NCBI RefSeq assembly: GCF_009177095.1
Contig: NZ_AP021861.1
Coordinates: forward strand, 2,834,501-2,898,500
Length of the DNA: 64,000 nt
DNA from: Lacipirellula parvula
Lineage (GTDB): Bacteria > Planctomycetota > Planctomycetia > Pirellulales > Lacipirellulaceae
Direction of reading: 5' to 3'
The first letter of the stretch is position 1. Every line of letters starts with the position of its first letter. The position numbers and the translations under genes were made by a program. Shown one piece after another: positions 18,957 through 28,188 of this stretch. The notes under the pieces are model-generated. The model worked only from the letters and a program-made list of their open reading frames with translations, ran no database searches and had not been told where the DNA came from.

Positions 18957-19531
18957 GGAATCGCCTCGGCCGCCATCGGCGTGGTTAAGACTTCGCGAAG
19001 AATGGGAAGGTAGTGGGCTAGCGGCGGGGTTTGCCGCTCGGGATCTTTCGCCAAATCGTCCCACTTCCGCACGACCAGGCTTTGTTTGTAAAACGGCTCC
19101 GTTTCGTATTCCGCCACCTCGCTCGGCGACATCGGTCCGCCCTGGAGCGCTAGACTTTGCACCGAGGGAGGACTCAGCGTTTCAAAGTAGCCGGGTTCCA
19201 TCGCGCACAGGTAACGCTTGGCCTCGACATGCATGCGGACCGGTTCGGAAACTTCCGGGCCGAACCAGCGGTGCAGGAAGTTGTAGCCAAGCCGCTCGTG
19301 AACGTCGTCGACTCCCTCATCGGGGGCGTCGTCCGGCAGACTGTGCAGCAGGTGGCCGACGTCGTGCAGCAGGGCCGCCGCGATCAGCGCGGACGAGGCG
19401 CCGCTCTCTTCGGCCAGATGCGCGGCTTGCAGGGCGTGCTGCTCTTGGGTGACCGCTTCGCCCCCGTAGAGCGAGCTTCCCTTGCGCTCGAAGACTTGCT
19501 GAATTTTGTCGATGACGTGGAGGCGGGGCAT
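18953..19531 (-). CDS. PhnZ-like HD-domain phosphonate oxygenase
   Basis: This 192-residue HD-fold protein matches the phosphonate-operon HD family. The ligand set known from PhnZ is visible: Tyr22 and Glu25 (LYGGEAVTQ), His32, His56-Asp57 (LLHDVGH), His78 (DVHERLGY), His101 (RMHVEAKRYL) and Asp158 (RKWDD). PhnZ uses a mixed-valent di-iron centre to split 1-hydroxyphosphonates into phosphate and an acid. The relative TmpB acts on a trimethylammonium substrate, so the exact substrate is open. It is first in an operon with the HpnW-type oxidoreductase and PhnX. No 2-oxoglutarate hydroxylase (PhnY/TmpA) is seen beside it. Confidence 0.85.
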   Translation of the reverse strand: MPRLHVIDKIQQVFERKGSSLYGGEAVTQEQHALQAAHLAEESGASSALIAAALLHDVGHLLHSLPDDAPDEGVDDVHERLGYNFLHRWFGPEVSEPVRMHVEAKRYLCAMEPGYFETLSPPSVQSLALQGGPMSPSEVAEYETEPFYKQSLVVRKWDDLAKDPERQTPPLAHYLPILREVLTTPMAAEAIP

Positions 19532-19770
19532 GGCGGGATCACTCCGTGAACCGAAGGCGTGTTCTCAGCATACGCGGGCCGACAAAATAGGGGCGTCGGG
19601 CGAAAGCGCAAACTATTGGACTGTTTGCGCAGCATCGAGCCGTCCACACACACTTTGCGTCGCGCCACTCGCCCGCGTGTCGAACCAACCGCTACCCGAC
19701 TCGCTCCCCACCGTCACCGGACTGGTCGCTTCAGCGACCAGTCGATCGGCTTCCCACTGCGCGAACGAGC

Positions 19771-20577
19771 TTAGTCACGATCCAAATATCGCTGCAGCGC
19801 CCCAAGATCATCGGTTCCAATGACATCGACGCCCGCCCCTTGCAGCACGCCCCAGAACTCCGGCGTATCAGGAGTTCCCCAGAATCGCAGCCGCCGCCCT
19901 TGGCCGTGGGCCTTCGTGACAAACGTCTTCAATCGTTCGCGTTCCACCGCAGGAAAGTCCCCTTCGCCGCGCCATTTGAAATGCGATGACCAATTGTCGC
20001 TCACCAGCGGCATGGCCTCGGAGCCGTTGGCATCGTCGAGATCGCTTACCCGGCCATCGAGTCCTGCCAATCGCTGCTTGTCGTTCGCTACAAGTTCGAT
20101 TGGCCGATTGCCGCTGATGATCACGTCAATTTGTCGCGGCGTCCACTTGCCGTCGTGCATGCCGGAAATGAGGTCTTCGTACTTTTTGAGAGTCGCCGCT
20201 AGGACGGGATAAGTTTTCTCGCCGTCCGATTTGAAGTCGATGAGCAGCGTCAGCCGTTGATCGCCGGGGAAGAGCTTCCCGCCGTTTTTCTCGACCTGTT
20301 CCTTGAGTGGTTCGAGGTAGAGGGCTTCGAGCGTGCGCTGCGGACGCAAATCGATCCAATCGTGGGCAACGAGCAACTTGCCGTCAACGAGGTAGACGTC
20401 AGCCTCGACGTTGCAAAACCCGCGGTCCAATGCATCGAGCAGCGGCCGGTCGTGCTCGTAGTCGTTGTGCGAATGAGCCTGCGGCAACGGGCGGGGCGGG
20501 GCAGGGGCCTCGCCGCGGCAGAGGCTTGTCGCCAAGGAGAGGACGAAGATGCAAGGCAATGCAATGGTGGAACGCAT
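19771..20577 (-). CDS. Secreted PLC-like/GDPD-type phosphodiesterase
   Basis: This 268-residue exported protein has a signal peptide at about 1-22. It has the PI-PLC/glycerophosphodiesterase TIM-barrel fold of the fungal AIM6-like group. AHSHNDYEHDRPLLDALDRG carries the first catalytic His and Asn. VEADVYLVDGKLLVAHDW gives the Glu/Asp metal ligands and second His, and TLLIDFKSDGE the next acidic strand. It probably hydrolyses a phosphodiester of the glycerophosphodiester type outside the cytoplasm; the substrate is unknown. Start MRSTIALP is chosen at the signal peptide. The large PEP-CTERM gene with a phosphodiesterase module lies 56 bases upstream on the same strand. Confidence 0.82.
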   Translation of the reverse strand: MRSTIALPCIFVLSLATSLCRGEAPAPPRPLPQAHSHNDYEHDRPLLDALDRGFCNVEADVYLVDGKLLVAHDWIDLRPQRTLEALYLEPLKEQVEKNGGKLFPGDQRLTLLIDFKSDGEKTYPVLAATLKKYEDLISGMHDGKWTPRQIDVIISGNRPIELVANDKQRLAGLDGRVSDLDDANGSEAMPLVSDNWSSHFKWRGEGDFPAVERERLKTFVTKAHGQGRRLRFWGTPDTPEFWGVLQGAGVDVIGTDDLGALQRYLDRD

Positions 20578-20633
20578 CGGCAGTGTCGAGCGAAGAGACG
20601 AGAAGGGAGTCAATTTTTAACGCGTCGCGCAGA

Positions 20634-23600
20634 TTACAGCGTCTTACGATGCCGGCGCCGAAGCAGACAAGCCACGCCGCCAACGGCCATGAGCGCCGCA
20701 CCGCACGGTTCCGGCACAGCCGTCACAGGAGACAGGTTCACATACTGAACGAAGCCCGTCGCCTTCTCACCGGCAAGCGTGGTATAGACGAACTGCAAGT
20801 CGCGGGCGCCTTGCACCGCATCATAACCGGAGCCGATCGCGCGATCACTCGCAAATGTGGAACTACCCAACAGGTATGATTCGATGAGCTTTGAGTCGTT
20901 GGCGAGCAGCGTGAGCCACGTCGAAGCGGGATCGCTCGTCTGACCGAATTGGCGCTGCCAGCGCAAGAAGTCGGCGCCGTCGGTTTTACCATCGCCGTTC
21001 GCATCGCCGCCCGCGGAGGCGCCGAACGCGGTTTTCCAAATCGCAAGGTCCGCGGCGTTGACGCCGCCGGCGCCGTTGAAGTCGGCGCTACTTGGCACGG
21101 GCGTGCCGACGTTCTGGGCGTCGAGATTGCCGTTCTTCCAACCCGTGGGGTTAAGCGAACCGCTCGGACTGGAAATCTCGTACGCGGTGAGCGCGACGCT
21201 GGAATCGCCGAGGATTTTCATCGCGCCCGACTGGGCGTCGACCTGCAGCGTCAGCGGCGTGAAGACTGCGAGATTGTCAACGGCCCACCACCAATTGTTT
21301 CCGGCGTTCGTCATGCCGAACGACAACTGCATGCTCGTTGCACCCGCCGGATTGTTGAGCGGAACGACGACGGTTTCATTCGTGTTGGCCTGCTTGTAAA
21401 ACGCTTGGTTGCCCCCTTCTGATTCCCAACGCAACACCTCCGACGGCGCCCCGCCGTTGTAGGCGACCGTGATCGTCGCGGTCTGCACTCCTTCCGGCAT
21501 CCAACTGCTGTCGAAGCGGAGCCGCGCCGCGCCGGCGCCCGCCCCGGCGAGCGAAATCGAGGGCGTCTTCAAGAACGAGTTATACGTCCCGGCGGCGTGC
21601 GCGATGTCGTCCCACTCGTCAGGGTCGGCGACGGCGATGGCGCCGGTCCCCTTCGTGAACTGCGAACGCCCCTGATCCTCAGCCGCGGCGGCCCACCAAC
21701 TCGGGCTCGCGAACGACCAACCGCGCCATTCCGTCACTCCGCCCGTCGCCGGCATGCCGGTGTCGTCGATCGACCAACCCACAGGAGGCGTCTTGCTCCA
21801 CACATTCGTCCCGGCGAGCGTTTCGTCAACCTTCGGCCCCAGCGCCACGCCATTGAAGTCTTGCTGCAGGTAGACGGTCGCCTGAGCAGGGTTCATCGCG
21901 AGCATGCACATCGCGACGCTGGCGGCCGCTGCGGCCCCGCGCACGCGGCTTCGCAGGGGCCGCTTGCGGCCAACTCCCAGGAAGATTGTCGCACCGATAG
22001 CCAGCAACCCGAGTCCAGTCGGTTCGGGAACTCCCGCCACCATCGCTGCAAAGGCGCCGACGCCATTGGCAGCGTCGAAGTCGAGCCGAAACTGCAGCAC
22101 GTCGTCAATCGTGAAGGCCCCGTCAGCGTTGAGATCGCCCGAGCGATACCGCTGCGCCGTCGACTTGCCGGCGAAGTTCGAGCCGGAGAGACTTGCAAGC
22201 GTCGACCAATCCATCGAATCGAGCCGCCCGTCGAAATTGACGTCGCCACGCACATACGCCGAGCCGCCGTTGCCGACGAATTCGACAATTCCCTCCAGCG
22301 GGTTGTCGCCGACGCCGTCAGCGTACAGGAATTTCACATCGCTGTTTTCTTGGTGGTACTTCGCCCACAACCCGTTGCCGAGCGAGATTGACGCGCCGTT
22401 GACGAGCGCCCCGACGCCAAGCGACGCCTCGCTAAAGTCCGACACCGAGTTCGCGGCGGTCAACACGACCCAATCATCGTCGACGTCGACGGTGCCGTTG
22501 CCCGAATCATCGAGTCGCCCGGCAATTGGCGTCCAGCCTGCTCGGTTAAAGGCGCCGGCGTCGGAGGTGATCTGGTAGCCGATAATCGGCTGCGTGGCTC
22601 CCATGTTGTTCTTAATCGTCATCTGGCCGCTGTTGCGATCGATCACCAACCGCAGCCTCGAATCGACCACCTGCGCGCCGAGGTCGATTCCCGCGCCGGT
22701 ATTCCAAAGTTGGCTCGCCTCGCCCGGCGAGAGTGCACGCCGCCAAATCGCCAACTCGTCGACGGCGCCGGTGAATTCGGGGCCGTAGTTGCCGGTCCCA
22801 TCCTGCCCGACGTTCCAAGGGAGGCCGCTTTGAAAGGTTCCTTGGGACGAAAGGTTGATTGTGCCCGTGTTGACGCCGTTGATGTAAAGCTTCGTCGGCC
22901 CGTCGCGATCGATGGTCATCAGTACGTGGCTCCAGACGCCGACGCCGAGCGGGGCGCTGTTTTGCGCTGTATCGAGGTCGAGCCGATTGCCGCCGCTTGC
23001 GCGGGTATTCAGGTCGAAGACCCCGTTCCCTTTGACGGCCCAGTTAATCCCAACGTTGTCGCCGGTCGCCCAGTTCTTGTTGCTGAAGACGGCCGGATCG
23101 CTCACGAAGTCGTCCTGTCGAACCCACATCGAAACGGAAAAGTCGGTCGTCGTGCCGAAATTGAGTTCCGTCAGCGTCGCCGGGTTGAGCGACATGTAGT
23201 CTTTCACTCCCGGCAGCCACATCGCTTGGCCGATTTTGCCGGCAGTGAACTGGGGGCCGTTGACCGGCGTCCCGTTGCTGAGAAACGGCGATCCGGAACT
23301 ATCGAGAAAGTTGCCGTCGAATTCGTACAGCGCGACCAGATTGTCGGTGAGCGCCGCCGACGCCGCGATCGGCGTAGCCGCCGTTGCTGCGAGCACCGCA
23401 GCGCCCGACAGTCGGCTGGCACGACGGAGTTTGCGGCGCCACGCGGCAAGCGCCGCCACGGCGAAAGCCGCCAGTCCGCAACTGGCGGGCTCCGGAACGC
23501 CGCGAATGCTCGCGAGCGCGGCCGACGCCATCGCCGGGTTGAGACGATTAAGAATGATCCAATCCTTCAGGTCGGTGACGCGGTCGAGGTTCAAGTCGCC

Positions 23601-24656
23601 GCTGCGGTAAGACTCGAGCACCGAGGGATGGTTGCGGGTCAGCCAACCTTGTACGAACGCGGTAACGTCGTCGCTCGCCGCGGGGCCTTTGCCGTTGCCG
23701 GCGATGATGCCGTCTTGGTTGACGTCGCCGACAATCCCGTTCGGCGCCCCGAACGTCAGCCCCACGACCTTTCCGTCGACGGGCGTGCTAAACGGATCGA
23801 CCCCCATGTGCCACAGCGCCGTCGGCACCACGTCCCGCAGCGTCCCTTGCGGCAGTACGGCGCCGTCGGGGATGGCCGGGCCGCTAATCACGAACGGAAC
23901 GTGCCAGTTAATCGTCCCCTGGCTCGCGTAGTGAGACAGTCCCTGCCCGCCGTGGTCCGCCGTCACCATCACCAGCCACGATTCCGTGCCGTTGACGACG
24001 CCGGGCCGGGCGTTGAGCGCGCCCATCACGTTCCCGATAAGACCATCGACAGTTTGCAGTGCTGTGTAGTACGTGCCGGTTCCCCAGCCGATGCTGTGCC
24101 CAGCGTGATCGACCTGGTCGAAGTGAAGAAAAATCGCGTCGGGATCGCCGTTGGTGAGCAGGTTGACCGCGGTGCTGGCGACCGTGGCGTCGTCGACCCC
24201 TTGCACGGAAAGGTCCGCGGTCGACTTGTCGAGAATCACGTCGTTGATCGGCGCCCAATCAACGATCGACGCCGTGTATAGCGACGGATCTTTCTGCTTG
24301 AGATACTCGAAGAAGAAGGGGTATTGATCGAAATGGCTGCCGCCAAAGCTGTTGTCAATGACGCCGTGATGGGCCGCGGAAGCTCCGGTAGTGATCGTCG
24401 ACCAATTAACCCCGCTGGCGCCGTACCCTTCGGGCGGATTCTCGTAGAGGGCGCCCTCGTTCAACCAGTCGTAACGAGCCCCGCCCGCCGCGGCGAGGGC
24501 GTCGAGATTCGGCATGTTCGCGGTTTGCGTGTAGCTGCCGCCCGCCCCGTCGACGCCGATGATGAGAACGCGTTTGCTGACAGCGGCGGAAGAGGCGTCG
24601 ATGCACAGAGCGAGGGAGAGCAGCGCGAGGCAGAGGCTCAATCGATGGCTACGCAT
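20634..24656 (-). CDS. Giant exported phosphodiesterase-LamG-FEG protein with three PEP-CTERM tails
   Basis: This uninterrupted 1340-residue frame has three secreted modules. Residues 1-24 are a signal peptide. Module 1 (25-386) is an alkaline-phosphatase-superfamily phosphodiesterase: VLIIGVDGAGG, STITTGASAAHHG, FLHFDQVDHAGHS and VTADHGG supply nucleophile and metal ligands. A dockerin-like pair and VPEP at 387 follow. A signal-like segment ends near Ala434. Module 2 (435-875) has a LamG fold (LYEFDGNFLDSSG, SVSMWVRQDDF) and a dockerin, with VPEP at 876 and a second signal-like segment ending AQA at 926. Module 3 is an FEG...NNWWWAVDN domain plus dockerin, with VPEP at 1314 and RRRHRKTL at the end. 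The organisation matches the ORF at 9992-14245. Confidence 0.88.
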   Translation of the reverse strand: MRSHRLSLCLALLSLALCIDASSAAVSKRVLIIGVDGAGGSYTQTANMPNLDALAAAGGARYDWLNEGALYENPPEGYGASGVNWSTITTGASAAHHGVIDNSFGGSHFDQYPFFFEYLKQKDPSLYTASIVDWAPINDVILDKSTADLSVQGVDDATVASTAVNLLTNGDPDAIFLHFDQVDHAGHSIGWGTGTYYTALQTVDGLIGNVMGALNARPGVVNGTESWLVMVTADHGGQGLSHYASQGTINWHVPFVISGPAIPDGAVLPQGTLRDVVPTALWHMGVDPFSTPVDGKVVGLTFGAPNGIVGDVNQDGIIAGNGKGPAASDDVTAFVQGWLTRNHPSVLESYRSGDLNLDRVTDLKDWIILNRLNPAMASAALASIRGVPEPASCGLAAFAVAALAAWRRKLRRASRLSGAAVLAATAATPIAASAALTDNLVALYEFDGNFLDSSGSPFLSNGTPVNGPQFTAGKIGQAMWLPGVKDYMSLNPATLTELNFGTTTDFSVSMWVRQDDFVSDPAVFSNKNWATGDNVGINWAVKGNGVFDLNTRASGGNRLDLDTAQNSAPLGVGVWSHVLMTIDRDGPTKLYINGVNTGTINLSSQGTFQSGLPWNVGQDGTGNYGPEFTGAVDELAIWRRALSPGEASQLWNTGAGIDLGAQVVDSRLRLVIDRNSGQMTIKNNMGATQPIIGYQITSDAGAFNRAGWTPIAGRLDDSGNGTVDVDDDWVVLTAANSVSDFSEASLGVGALVNGASISLGNGLWAKYHQENSDVKFLYADGVGDNPLEGIVEFVGNGGSAYVRGDVNFDGRLDSMDWSTLASLSGSNFAGKSTAQRYRSGDLNADGAFTIDDVLQFRLDFDAANGVGAFAAMVAGVPEPTGLGLLAIGATIFLGVGRKRPLRSRVRGAAAAASVAMCMLAMNPAQATVYLQQDFNGVALGPKVDETLAGTNVWSKTPPVGWSIDDTGMPATGGVTEWRGWSFASPSWWAAAAEDQGRSQFTKGTGAIAVADPDEWDDIAHAAGTYNSFLKTPSISLAGAGAGAARLRFDSSWMPEGVQTATITVAYNGGAPSEVLRWESEGGNQAFYKQANTNETVVVPLNNPAGATSMQLSFGMTNAGNNWWWAVDNLAVFTPLTLQVDAQSGAMKILGDSSVALTAYEISSPSGSLNPTGWKNGNLDAQNVGTPVPSSADFNGAGGVNAADLAIWKTAFGASAGGDANGDGKTDGADFLRWQRQFGQTSDPASTWLTLLANDSKLIESYLLGSSTFASDRAIGSGYDAVQGARDLQFVYTTLAGEKATGFVQYVNLSPVTAVPEPCGAALMAVGGVACLLRRRHRKTL
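21879..22031 (-). other. Internal PEP-CTERM / signal-like junction, modules 2-3
   Basis: It encodes residues 876-926: VPEP, a hydrophobic helix, GRKRPLRSRVR, a second hydrophobic run and NPAQA. ATG codons occur only inside the second hydrophobic run, too late to give a basic n-region. Confidence 0.8.
23355..23498 (-). other. Internal PEP-CTERM / signal-like junction, modules 1-2
   Basis: It encodes residues 387-434: VPEP, a hydrophobic helix, WRRKLRRASR, an Ala-rich hydrophobic run and IAASA. There is no stop and no ATG inside. Confidence 0.8.
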
Positions 24657-24724
24657 GCTGGTTTCCAGGGGGAGCTTGTCGTCGATGGGTCTGTTCGAGG
24701 AAGCCGTTGGATCCGCGTGAAGTT

Positions 24725-27700
24725 TTACTTGGCGTTCTTTAAGAATGCGACAAGATCGGCAAGTTCTTGGACGGTGAGCTGTTTGTCGAGGCCGGCAGGC
24801 ATCACGGAGATCGTGTTGGGCTGCACTTCTTCGACGATGTCGCGCGGTAAGCGGACTTCTTCATTCGGGCCGGTGGCGATGACGTACTCGTGCTCAGTTT
24901 CGTTGCGAATAACGCCGGAGACAGCGCGGCCGTCGCTCGTGACGAGCAGCATCGGTTCGTAGCTGCGGACGAAGCTGAGGCTGGGGAAAAGGATCGATTC
25001 GAGCAGGTCGCGCTCGGTGCGGATTTCGCCGATTTTGGAGAGTTCGGGGCCGGTGACGCCGCCTCCGTAGCCCATGCGATGGCAGGCGGAGCAAGAGGCT
25101 TTCGCGCTGTTGAAGACAGCGTGGCCGCGGCGCACGTCGCCCGAAGCCATCGCCGGGAGCAACTCTTCGATGCGGGCCCGCTGCGCGGCGGCGTCGACGT
25201 TCACCAGCGCTTCGATCGCAGCGATGCGGTCGGTGACCGCGGCGTCGTAGTCCTTGAGCGTGATTCGCAACAGATCGAGGCGAAGCGAGGAGAGGGCAGG
25301 GGAGTCTTCGAGCGCGTCGAGCAAGGCGCGGCCGATGGCGGCGTCGTTGGTTTTGGCGAAGGCGCCGACGAGTTTGTTCAGCTCCAGCGGCCCCGCCGCG
25401 GCGATGGCCGCGACGAGCTGGGCGAACTGATCGGGGTTGAGGGGCGCAGCGGCGAGGGCGTCGGCGGCTGCGGTGCGATCGGTGTTGGGCGAATCTTCGT
25501 TGAGGGCGCCGGTGAGGAACGCGAACTGCGGGGCGCTGAGCGACGGGAGCGTCGGCGCGACGAGGGCCGCGGCGGCGAGGCGTTCAGAGGCGGCGGCCCC
25601 TGGATTGTTAAAAAGTTCGACTAGAGCAACGTGCAGCGGCGAATCGTTCGGCGACTGCGGGGCCTGCCGACGCGCGGCGGCGAGGGCTGCGGCGTGGAAC
25701 GCGTGCTCGTCGCTGCTGAGGATGGCCGCAAGGGCGGCGGACCACGCGGCGGCATCGGCGGGCGGGGCTTGTTGCATCGCCATCAAAGAGATGAGGCGTG
25801 CAGGCTGAGGCGCGGTGGCGTCTTGAGCCGTGGCGGCGATGAGCGCTTGGATGTTTGCATCGCCGCTCAGAGCGGCGAGCATTTTTACCAGCAGCGAGAA
25901 ATTATCTCTGTCCGAGGTATTGTCGTTGGCCGCTCGCGGAGCAGAGTCGCTGGGAGTCGTGGCTAGCACGCGGCGGAACCAATCAGCGAGTTGGCTTCCC
26001 CATTCAGGATGGTGAGTGACGATCCAATTCGCGGCGACACTGAGCTGCGGGTTCTGGGCGTCAAGCTGGGCGAGGGCGTAGCCGGCGTCGAGGTTACCGC
26101 CAGGCATTTGGTCGAGCGCGAGTAGCGCAATGGCGATGGTGCTAGGAGCATCGCTGACGATGCCGATACTGGTGGCCTCTGCGTCGCCCAGCTCGATGAG
26201 AGCATAGGTAATTGAATGCTGCAAAACGCGATCATCAGCCTTCGCGGCGGCGTTCAACAAGTGGGGAATGGCCATGGGATCCGCGAGCCTGCCGCTCGCT
26301 TCGGCGGCCGTGCGGCGGACGGCGGGGTCTGAATCGGTGAGGAGTGCAAAGACTTGCGGCGCCGCGGCGCCGTCGCGATGGAGACTGACGCCGTGGAGAG
26401 CGGCCTGTCGAACGCGCGGATGGGGATGGTTCAGTAAAACGCGGACCAGTTGCTGAGCTGCGGGGCGTTCGACTTGGATGAGCGCCCAAGTGCGGGCGAG
26501 GTCGGCGATGAGTTGGTCGCAGTCGTCGGCGATGTTCCCGCCCAGCGGTTCGTCTTCGGGGCGGCTGGCGAGGAAGTTGGCGACGCCGGCCGAATCGCGT
26601 TGCCGGGCGAACGAGCGTGCCGCCCGATGGCGTACCGCTGGGCGGGCGTCGCCGAGAAGTTTCCAAAGCTCGGCAGGCGTTTGCTGGTTCCAGTCGATAG
26701 CGAGGCCGCGCGGGTCTTCAACCGACTGACCATCGTCACGGCGAACGCGGTAGATGCCGCCGAGCACGTCGGGCTTCCACAGCTGCGACGTCGGGCAACA
26801 AAGCTTGTACCAACCGCCGGTGTCGACGACCAGCAGCGTGCCGTCGGCGTCCATCAGCACGTCGGTCGGGTGGAAGTCGACGCTGTCGCCCCAGACGAAG
26901 TCGCTGCTGGCGGCGGCGAACGTGCTGCCCGCCGGGGTGAGCGCCTGTCGCGAGACTTTGCGGGTGTTGAATTCGGCGACGAAGAGGTTGTCGCGGTAGT
27001 CGTCGCCAAAATGGTTCGACTCGTAACTTTCCAAGCCCGCAGGGGCGGCGGAGTTCATCAGCAACAGCGCTGGCATCAGTTCGCCGGTGCGGGGATGGCC
27101 GTCGAGAACGCCGTGGTTCTTGCCGTAGACGCCGCCGTAAATGGCGTGGGCGAGCCCGTCGCGACGGCCGTCGCTTTCGAGAAACGTGGCGGAGAAGATC
27201 CGCTCGCCACTGGGGGTGAACACCACGTCGACGGGGTTGTCCATGCCGCCGGTCATCACCGGTTCGAGGCCGCTGCCATCGGGGCGGCTGCGCCAGATGT
27301 GGGCGGCGCGGCTGCGGAACTCGCGGCCGTTCACCTGGTGAACCTGCTCGGCGAAGGCGCCTTTGCACCAGTAGATCCAGCCGTCGCGGCCGGCGTAGGG
27401 GCCGTGGAGGTCGTTCGCGCAGCCGGTGAGGGTTCCCTTGAACCACTCCTCGCGCTGTTCGGCGACGCCATCGCCATCGGCGTCGGTCAGCTTCCAGATA
27501 CTCGGCGGGGCCGAAACGTAGAGCGAACCATCGAGAAACATCGTGCCTTCGGGAAACATCATCCGGTCGGCGAAAACGACGCGCTTGTCGTAGCGGCCGT
27601 CGCCGTCGGTATCGGTGAGGCGGACGATGCGGTGAGGCTTCTCGGCGAGTTGTTGCTCGACGGGATCGTTTGAGCCGGAGGACTCGGCGACGTAGAGGTG

Positions 27701-27913
27701 GCCGGCGTCGTCGAAGGCGGCGGTGATGGGGCGCTCGACCAGTGGCGGGCCGGCGACGAGCTCAATGGAGAAGCCGTCGGCGACGTGGATGGTCGGTGGA
27801 GCGTCGGCGGAAGGTGACGCTGCGGGGGGCGCCTGCGCGCGGGCGCGAATGGGCGAAACGGCGAGAGACGCAACAAGCGCGAGCAGCCAAAGCCAACGAG
27901 CGGTGAGTCGCAT
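24725..27913 (-). CDS. PVC-type heme-binding CxxCH protein (propeller, HEAT, cytochrome c)
   Basis: This 1062-residue exported protein has a signal peptide at about 1-26. A glucose/sorbosone dehydrogenase-like beta-propeller follows at about 45-430, with Asp-rich DTDGDGRYDKR and DADGDGVAEQR loops and the family segment HGPYAGRDGWIYWCKGAF. HEAT-like repeats fill about 450-890. A C-terminal cytochrome c domain carries CSACHRMG, a methionine-bearing LLVTSDGR...ISVMPAGL region and the ending ELADLVAFLKN. This is the Planctomycetes/Verrucomicrobia membrane-bound-dehydrogenase family; substrates are generally unknown. Start MRLTAR is chosen at the signal peptide; the frame extends to 27988. Confidence 0.92.
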   Translation of the reverse strand: MRLTARWLWLLALVASLAVSPIRARAQAPPAASPSADAPPTIHVADGFSIELVAGPPLVERPITAAFDDAGHLYVAESSGSNDPVEQQLAEKPHRIVRLTDTDGDGRYDKRVVFADRMMFPEGTMFLDGSLYVSAPPSIWKLTDADGDGVAEQREEWFKGTLTGCANDLHGPYAGRDGWIYWCKGAFAEQVHQVNGREFRSRAAHIWRSRPDGSGLEPVMTGGMDNPVDVVFTPSGERIFSATFLESDGRRDGLAHAIYGGVYGKNHGVLDGHPRTGELMPALLLMNSAAPAGLESYESNHFGDDYRDNLFVAEFNTRKVSRQALTPAGSTFAAASSDFVWGDSVDFHPTDVLMDADGTLLVVDTGGWYKLCCPTSQLWKPDVLGGIYRVRRDDGQSVEDPRGLAIDWNQQTPAELWKLLGDARPAVRHRAARSFARQRDSAGVANFLASRPEDEPLGGNIADDCDQLIADLARTWALIQVERPAAQQLVRVLLNHPHPRVRQAALHGVSLHRDGAAAPQVFALLTDSDPAVRRTAAEASGRLADPMAIPHLLNAAAKADDRVLQHSITYALIELGDAEATSIGIVSDAPSTIAIALLALDQMPGGNLDAGYALAQLDAQNPQLSVAANWIVTHHPEWGSQLADWFRRVLATTPSDSAPRAANDNTSDRDNFSLLVKMLAALSGDANIQALIAATAQDATAPQPARLISLMAMQQAPPADAAAWSAALAAILSSDEHAFHAAALAAARRQAPQSPNDSPLHVALVELFNNPGAAASERLAAAALVAPTLPSLSAPQFAFLTGALNEDSPNTDRTAAADALAAAPLNPDQFAQLVAAIAAAGPLELNKLVGAFAKTNDAAIGRALLDALEDSPALSSLRLDLLRITLKDYDAAVTDRIAAIEALVNVDAAAQRARIEELLPAMASGDVRRGHAVFNSAKASCSACHRMGYGGGVTGPELSKIGEIRTERDLLESILFPSLSFVRSYEPMLLVTSDGRAVSGVIRNETEHEYVIATGPNEEVRLPRDIVEEVQPNTISVMPAGLDKQLTVQELADLVAFLKNAK

Positions 27914-28188
27914 GCTGCCAACGCCGAGGAGTGGGGTGACCGCGGCGCGCCCCCGGCCGCGGATCTGGCGCGTAGTATAGCGACCCAACGCTCAAAACCA
28001 AAAAACCGCCACAACGCGGACGCAAAGACGCTGCGCGCGAACGCAAACGACCATTGTTGTCTGAAACCGGAGCATGGCGCGGGCTTCTCGCGGAGCCCAA
28101 GTAGCAGTGCGACGCTCGCACGTAGCGCTTCGTTTGACGCCGCTGCGGCGAAGTTGACATCGAGCAATGCCCCCCGTACCTTCCGGTG

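Noticed and set aside
22710-24281. 523-codon open frame on the plus strand
   Set aside because: It is antisense to the phosphodiesterase-LamG ORF, which has clear domains. The translation is Arg/Val-rich without motifs.
26450-27673. 407-codon open frame on the plus strand
   Set aside because: It is antisense to the PVC heme protein. The composition is that of a shadow frame.
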